Below are positions 59,062 to 64,000 of a DNA stretch of 64,000 bases, one piece after another; the stretch's first letter is position 1; each line of letters starts with the position of its first letter. A model generated the notes under the pieces. That model was not told the origin of the DNA. It saw only the letters and a program-made list of their open reading frames with translations, and did not search any database. Made by a program: the position numbers and the translations under genes. This DNA comes from Stenogyne calaminthoides (lineage: Eukaryota > Streptophyta > Magnoliopsida > Lamiales > Lamiaceae): positions 27,984,870 to 28,048,869 of the forward strand of contig JBBCBC010000009.1 in the NCBI GenBank assembly GCA_037126765.1, in the 5' to 3' direction.

Positions 59062-59208
59062 TAATATAATTTAATTTAATTTTAATTTATAAAAAAATAT
59101 TATATTAAAATGTGATTGAATCATTAAATAAGATAATTGAAATAAAGAATTAAAAAAAAAGAAAAAAAAAGGTTTTTTAGGACATGTAGAATTAATTTTA
59201 TTAAGTAA
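58617..59208. other. AT-rich 3' region of the CACTA element
   Basis: No ORF. A (TA)n run lies at about 59,025-59,056. The surrounding AATTTAAATAAAGAATTTAAAAAAAA and TTAGGACATATAGAATTAATTTTATTAA text is repeated about 180 bp later (near 59,135 and 59,177). Confidence 0.65.
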
Positions 59209-59412
59209 ACACAAGAAAGCAAGTGCCCAAGCGGATTGATGCCCGCTCAGACGTCCATAGGTCCCGTGTTCGGTCCCTCTTGGGAAAGAAATTTTACCTA
59301 ATTTAATTGGGAGGCTTGGTGGTTGGGTTCGAGATGGTTCGTAGCTCGGGTGGTTCGGTGTCCACTCGGGCGCCCCCTGAGCCCGGGTTCGAACCACCAT
59401 GAGCCATTTTTT
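59209..59412 (+). mobile_element. Two tRNA-like heads in tandem, possible dimeric SINE
   Basis: The first head has a TGCCCAAGCGG A-box-like motif (59,224-59,234) and TGTTCGGTCCC (59,267-59,277). The second has TAGCTCGGGTGG (59,342-59,353) and a perfect GGTTCGAACC B box (59,386-59,395), followed by a T6 run (about 59,407-59,412). Spacings suit pol III internal promoters. They lie inside the CACTA 3' end. Neither folds obviously into a functional tRNA. Confidence 0.5.
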
Positions 59413-59669
59413 CGTAAATTCATGATTTAGCAACGGTTTATAACTGTCGCACCCTTCGACGGTTAGTTCCGTCGCTAGGGCCGACGGTTTAACCGTCGCT
59501 AGTAACGACAGTTTATGACGTCGAAAGAGTAGCAATGATTATTTTGACTCGGATCCGGACCCAAATGACCGTCGATAAAACTGTTGCAGCCCACCGTCGT
59601 TAAATAGAGTAGCGACGGTTTTTCCCGTCACTAAAACCGTCATTAAACCCCATCTTTTTTGTAGTGTAA

Positions 59670-61035
59670 TTTCACAACTTTTTGCAAGTACGAATTTTAG
59701 AGGAGATTAAATTTTTTTCATTGTATCATACTCTCTACCTAACCCACAGACAACATTTATATTCACCCAACCCATATGAATTGTCAACTTGATGGATCTC
59801 TTCCTGTTAGAGGTCAAGAATTGTCTAGCGTTAGAAATTAATTAATATAAATAAATTAATTTCACACATTTTAATAAATTTATAATTTTAGATGAGATAA
59901 AATTCTTTCACTAATCAAGTTCACATAAAAAAAATTGATACTCCATTTTTAGAAATTAACACCCAACATTATGATTTATGAATAAAAAATTGTTTCTCGG
60001 ATAGAATTCTCTTTCATGGTATCAAAGCATCTGGTTCATGCCCATGCTTAAGGTTCAAATTTTGTTGACAATAACTACACTCATATTAAATTGTTTATTC
60101 AATAGACATCATCTCTCATGATGGAGTTGAGAATTTAAACCCATGAGAGTAAGAGGAAATATTATAATATTAAATAAAATAATTAATTCTGCATTCCTCT
60201 ACAAATCGGACATTTAGATGGAATAATTAGACATTTAGATTAAATAAAATTATTTCAATGTATAAATGGGATCCAATGGCGAACTACTAAAAATAGGAAA
60301 GAATGAAAAAGAAAAATAGTAAATGCATGATGAATAATAGTATAGGCATAACAAGAGAAGTTTTTTGACTTTTTTTTGGGATCGCACTATGCATCTATCC
60401 TTTTCTATGTAAATGTAAAACATATTGGAGGAGGGATGATGATGATGGTACTTATGATGCCATCATGACGATGCATTAAAGCAGCAGCCCTTTTTTATAT
60501 CCTCAATTGCTCTCAACTATGTAAAAAAAAAGTGGGAACCACACGTTCTCACCCCTATAAATTGACATGCATATTTGAGAAAAACCAAAAGAAGAAAAGC
60601 ATCATAAAATAATTGAAACTTTCCCTTTTCTTTGGTCCACTCCCAATTGAATGAAATTGAATTAAATGCATATAATTAAGAGGATGGGGATCGTGGATAT
60701 GTATGTATGCACCCCATGCAATATGCATGATTGCGTATAGCCACCCGTACGTGCTCTCAAGTTTGCTTCTCCATAGAGATCATATGTGGATCGATGATGA
60801 TGATGAAATTGATGATGATGCAGGGTTTGGTTTGGTTTGATTTCTTTTCTATGTGGCCTATATTTATTGTGCATCATCACTCCATTGATCCGTATCCAAA
60901 AAGAAAATCATTCATATGTGAGACCGTCTCGAAATGTAAATTTTTCTTTTTTGTTAAAGTTTGGATTCATGTTAAAATAAAAGAATATTTTTTATCCCAC
61001 ATCTGACTTGTGATCAAAGGGGAAAGACTTCCTAA
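59670..61035. other. Intergenic spacer
   Basis: About 1.35 kb without a supportable gene. It contains ATGATG-rich stretches near 60,437-60,475 and 60,795-60,825 and short open frames on both strands at 60,662-61,006 without domain or coding bias. It may be unique plant DNA. Confidence 0.45.
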
Positions 61036-61037
61036 TA

Positions 61038-61276
61038 CTCCCTCCGTCTCGAGATTACTTAAACACTTACCTTTTTGCTTGTGTTTTAGCGAGCGAATTG
61101 TTTATTAGTATTTGAAATAATAAAGTGACTTTTAAGGTGGGGTATGATAGTCTTACCCCTCCTCTATCATACACATTTCTTAAAATTACTTTATCATTTC
61201 GTATACTAATAAAAAACTCGTTCGCTAAAACACGAGCGAAACATTAATTGTTCAAGTCATACTGGGACGGAGGGAG
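61038..61276. mobile_element. Stowaway MITE 2
   Basis: 239 bp with termini CTCCCTCCGTCTCGAG.../...GGGACGGAGGGAG and TA on both sides (61,036-61,037 and 61,277-61,278). The inner arms GTGTTTTAGCGAGCGAA and TTCGCTAAAACACGAGCGA are complementary, so the whole element can fold. Confidence 0.92.
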
Positions 61277-61278
61277 TA

Positions 61279-61768
61279 CTATTTAAGAAGAGTAGGAGTC
61301 TTTGAAACAAATGCACCAAAAACACCAAATATATATACTTTAGTCTTATATTTAATTCTATGATAATGAATGGGATAGTATTATTCGTTTCAATAATATA
61401 TATTAGTTAGTTTATATATAATAATAGTGAACCAGTTGCATAATAAATTGTTTTACATAAGACCAATTATATATTGTACTGTTGTGTATACATATGAAAT
61501 ACATTCATCCGTCTTAAAAAGATGACACTTTCATTTTTTACAACAGTTTAATAAAATATTTTGAAATTCTAAATTTACCTATAAAGTTCTTGATATACTA
61601 TATATATCCTTGTTAATTGAATATAAAAACAACAATATTAAATCTATAATGTACATTAAATAGAGATATTTTAAATATAATGGGTCTCAAGTGCACCAGG
61701 TGTGCAATTTAAGTACATTTTTTAAAAAGTAATTTGTTGTACTAAAACATGCAACTTATTTATACAAC
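61279..61768. other. Spacer, nothing recognised
   Basis: AT-rich, no gene or repeat structure that I can support. Confidence 0.5.
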
Positions 61769-61799
61769 TTTTTTTTTTTGAAGGCTCACAACACAAGAA

Positions 61800-62612
61800 T
61801 TACAGAGAAGGATGCTTTTGAGCGAAAGACAAGATATGTCTAGGAATTTCATCTCCAACCCAAGCTTGAGGGATGAGAGATTTCGTAGCCATTTTAGCCA
61901 GGTTATGCGCTTCAATGTTATTGTTGCGCGGGCAATATCGAATTCCCGTCACTTGAGAATTCCGTATCAGATTTTGGGCAGCGAGGATCAGGCTCTCCTC
62001 ATACCCCTTATAGGGAGTATCTGAGTAAATGACATTGATAGCTTCTCTTGAATCCGACAAGATTGTGATAGTCTCTCGAGAGGTCGTGTTCCAGTAGGAG
62101 ATCCCATCCATGATGGCAATAATTTCAGCAGCAAGGATCGATCCTGGTGGTTTGATCTTGTGATACTCGGGAGCGTGGGGGTTTCTCTCCTTGTCCAGTA
62201 TAAAGAAGCCTACTGCAAAGGCCTTGGATGATTCTTTGTAGGCTGCGTCTACTTTCATAATGAAGTTATCCTGGGTACGATCTGTGTAGTATACCGACTC
62301 CGAGTTGGGGGCCGGGTTGATTCCGAGTTTGAGATTTTCCTTTTCGTAGTGAAACTGCTCCAGGAATGCCTCAGTCCAGCTGGCATGGACTCTCCGCCTT
62401 AGATGAGTTTCGCCTTTAGAGTGTAGAAAGTCACATCTCTCTTTCCAAACTCCCCACATCTTTGTGGCCACTTGTTCCAGTTCACCCTCGTCCAGGGTAA
62501 GAATAAGATGGATGGCCAGGCAATCATCTGATATTCCTCTCGCTTTCTTTATAAGAGGCCACCACTTCGTTTTGTTCCAAGCATTTTTCACTCCCTGACA
62601 AAAGAAAAGCAC
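61800..62612 (-). pseudogene. LINE RNase H C-terminal domain
   Basis: An open minus-strand stretch of 270 codons ends in a natural stop at 61,800. Its first part (FFCQGVKNAWNKTKWW) closes the zf-RVT domain. The RNase H part shows MKVDAAYKESSKAFAVGF, then ILAAEIIAIMDGI, ITILSDSREAI and NNIEAHNLAK, the usual Asp-Glu-Asp-His pattern of plant LINE RVT_3 domains. All four positions appear intact. It degrades RNA in the RNA-DNA hybrid after target-primed reverse transcription. Confidence 0.87.
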
Positions 62613-63591
62613 ATGATTAGTATTTGCAATAGAATGTCCACATACCGTGCACCTGTGGTTACACGGGACGTGATGAGCAGCAAGGTTAGCTTCAGCAGCA
62701 ATCGCCTTATGGGCTGTTTTTCACAGGAAGATTCAGACTTTGGGGGGATGTTCAGGTTCCATATTGTGGACCAAAAGGTATGAGTCTTACTGGATGAAGT
62801 TATATCACTACTGTCGGAATTGGAGGGAGTTGTGTGAGTGTTCCAATAAGCAGATTTGACAGTAAAAAGACCTTTTTTTGTGTAGCGCCAGAAACGAGAG
62901 TCGGATTGGCCCTGTTGATCTATGGGGATTTTTTTAATAGCTTGTGCTTCATGACTAGGAAAAAGGTTATCGATTCTCGACTGGTCCCATTCATGAGAAG
63001 GAGTGATGAGTTCATGTACTTTGATGTTGTTGACAAATGTGGAGCTGGATGTGATCTTTCCGGTGGAGAGTTCAGGAACCTAACGATCATTTGTAACGTG
63101 CACCTTATTTCCATCGTGAATTTTCCAAAAGAGACCCTCGGCAATGGTTGTTTGCTCCACATTAATGACCTCCAAATATAAGAAGGGTTTGACCCTAGGG
63201 TGGCTTCCATTATGTCAGTGTGTTTGAAGTATCTGGCTTTCAAAACTTTAGCAACCAGAGAGTCCGGGTACATGGTGATTCTCCAGATTTGTTTTGCAAG
63301 GAGCGCTTTATTGAAAGTGACCAAATACCGAAAGCCCATTCCTCCGCCCTCTCTTAAATTTGGTAAGCAATTTCCAATCCTTCCAATGAATCCTCTTGTC
63401 CTCCTGGTTACCTCCCCACCAGAATCTAGCACTCATCGATTCTATTTCCCCAAAAATGGAAGTGGGAATCCTGAAGCACGACATGGCATAGGTTGGTATA
63501 GCTTGGATAATGGATTTTAGGAGGATCTCACGTCCTCCTTCCGTGAAGAACTTATTTTTCCAACACCCCAGCTTTTTTGAGACTTTATCTC
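62613..63591 (-). pseudogene. LINE RT thumb and zf-RVT region, frameshifted
   Basis: The minus strand 63,432-62,920 reads GMGFRYLVTFNKALLAKQIWRI and SYIWRSLMWSKQ, typical of the segment between RT and zf-RVT. After frame breaks (62,920-62,650) the zinc motif reads CNHRCTVCGHSIANTNHVLFFC, joined to the RNase H entry. Several frameshifts separate the parts. Confidence 0.8.
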
Positions 63592-64000
63592 TTAAGTAGC
63601 CAAACTGTAGTCTTTTGCTCTCTGGTAGAAAGGTAGGAGACCAAGATACGTGTCATGGCCTTGGCAAATCTGAATTTGGAGGCTAACTTTGACCGAATCG
63701 ATATTGGCCTGGGTGGTATTCTTGCTAAAGGTAATGGCGGACTTGTCAAAATTGATAAGTTGGCCCGATGCTTTTTCATAATTTTTAAGGCATTTTTTAA
63801 CTGTCAGCACGTCCCTTCTGTTAGCCTTAAATAAAATCAAGCTATCATCTGCAAAGAATAGATGAGTGATAACCGGGCTTTCCCTGGCAACCCTGACCCC
63901 AGTGATATTTCCTGCTAACGCATTGGCGTTGAGTACTGAGGAGAGGCCTTGAGCCACCACCACAAAAAGGAATCGATAGGGGTCTCGCTTTCGAAGTCCC
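63592..64000 (-). pseudogene. LINE reverse transcriptase, C-terminal half of palm
   Basis: Minus-strand residues include SPVITHLFFADDSLILF; the FADD catalytic box is at 63,841-63,858. It continues with CLKNYEKASGQLINFDKSAITFS, the standard plant LINE sequence after the active site. The N-terminal RT motifs are outside the window. Confidence 0.9.

Larger units (their letters stand above)
52928..59666 (+). mobile_element. CACTA (En/Spm) transposon
   Basis: 6,739 bp with termini CACTACAAAAAA.../...TTTTTTGTAGTG and 3-bp duplication TAA (52,925-52,927 and 59,667-59,669). Both ends carry many subterminal repeats of the type TTAGCGACGG/CCGTCGCTAA. It encodes a Ptta-like product near the left end and a TNP2-type transposase in the middle. 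All ORFs are broken. Confidence 0.93.
61769..64000 (-). mobile_element. LINE (L1-type non-LTR retrotransposon), 3' part, runs off the window
   Basis: On the minus strand: RT with FADD, RT thumb region, zinc-binding zf-RVT, RNase H of the RVT_3 type, a stop about 20 bases before a poly(A) tail (complement of 61,769-61,779). The 5' part with the endonuclease lies beyond 64,000, so target-site duplications cannot be checked. Confidence 0.9.

Noticed and set aside
60720..60835. microRNA-like matches (TGGAGAAGCA on the minus strand as in miR164; TTGATGATGATGCAG as in miR172)
   Set aside because: The matches break after about 10-15 bases and no complementary arm lies at a suitable distance, so chance is more likely.
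60662..61006. Two overlapping frames of 72 and 91 codons on opposite strands
   Set aside because: Low complexity (ATGATG repeats), no domain and no promoter or splice context.
1..64000. CRISPR arrays, bacterial operons, riboswitches or host protein-coding genes
   Set aside because: No regularly spaced repeats and no prokaryotic gene layout; every recognisable protein belongs to a transposon or the caulimovirid, apart from unassigned exon-like pieces at 51,171-52,122.

Overview
This window is a nuclear plant sequence, most likely from a eudicot. It is AT-rich and made almost entirely of nested, decayed transposable elements plus one endogenous plant pararetrovirus. I found no convincing host gene, rRNA or functional tRNA. 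The plant assignment rests on Ty1/copia elements primed by initiator tRNA-Met, a Caulimoviridae-type insert, CACTA with plant-type transposase domains, Stowaway and Tourist MITEs, a plant-type LINE with RNase H, and Helitrons with CTAG ends. The species cannot be named from sequence alone.

Layout. (1) 1-11,188: copia element A, cut by the left window edge, with its 3' LTR intact. Its reverse transcriptase is split by a 3.4-kb gene-less LTR element (4,783-8,214; target-site duplication GCAAC). (2) 11,189-20,640: an endogenous caulimovirid on the minus strand, in the order movement protein, coat-protein polyprotein, protease-RT-RNase H, unknown last ORF, promoter, primer-site relic. A SINE and a solo LTR interrupt it. 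(3) 20,640-26,435: MITEs (hAT, Tourist), a 1.2-kb foldback element, two more SINEs and an LTR-like promoter fragment in AT-rich spacer. (4) 26,435-34,671: a minus-strand Helitron with a decayed PIF1-type helicase. (5) 34,879-51,165: copia element B, essentially complete, with a TAAAG target-site duplication. It carries a roughly 3.2-kb ORF after pol, itself split by a 1.9-kb solo LTR of the A type. (6) 51,166-52,668: a Helitron 5' end with exon-like fragments. (7) 52,928-59,666: a CACTA transposon with TAA duplication. (8) 59,667-61,768: spacer with a Stowaway MITE. (9) 61,769-64,000: the 3' part of a LINE on the minus strand.

The most interesting locus is element B. Its pol keeps one frame for 3.3 kb with only nonsense mutations. 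Behind pol lies about 2 kb of non-coding DNA containing two divergent promoter-like sites. The plus-strand site is followed by a possible 5'-UTR intron whose acceptor ends one base before the ATG of the post-pol ORF. That ORF encodes a basic/acidic, proline-rich and coiled-coil protein of about 1,050 codons with no visible membrane segment. The gene-less LTR element inside A has LTRs related to those of B, so B-type elements may have mobilised it in trans. The A and B families are reciprocally nested, which gives a relative insertion order.

All protein-coding entries here carry stops or frameshifts, or are incomplete; none should be treated as a working gene without further evidence.
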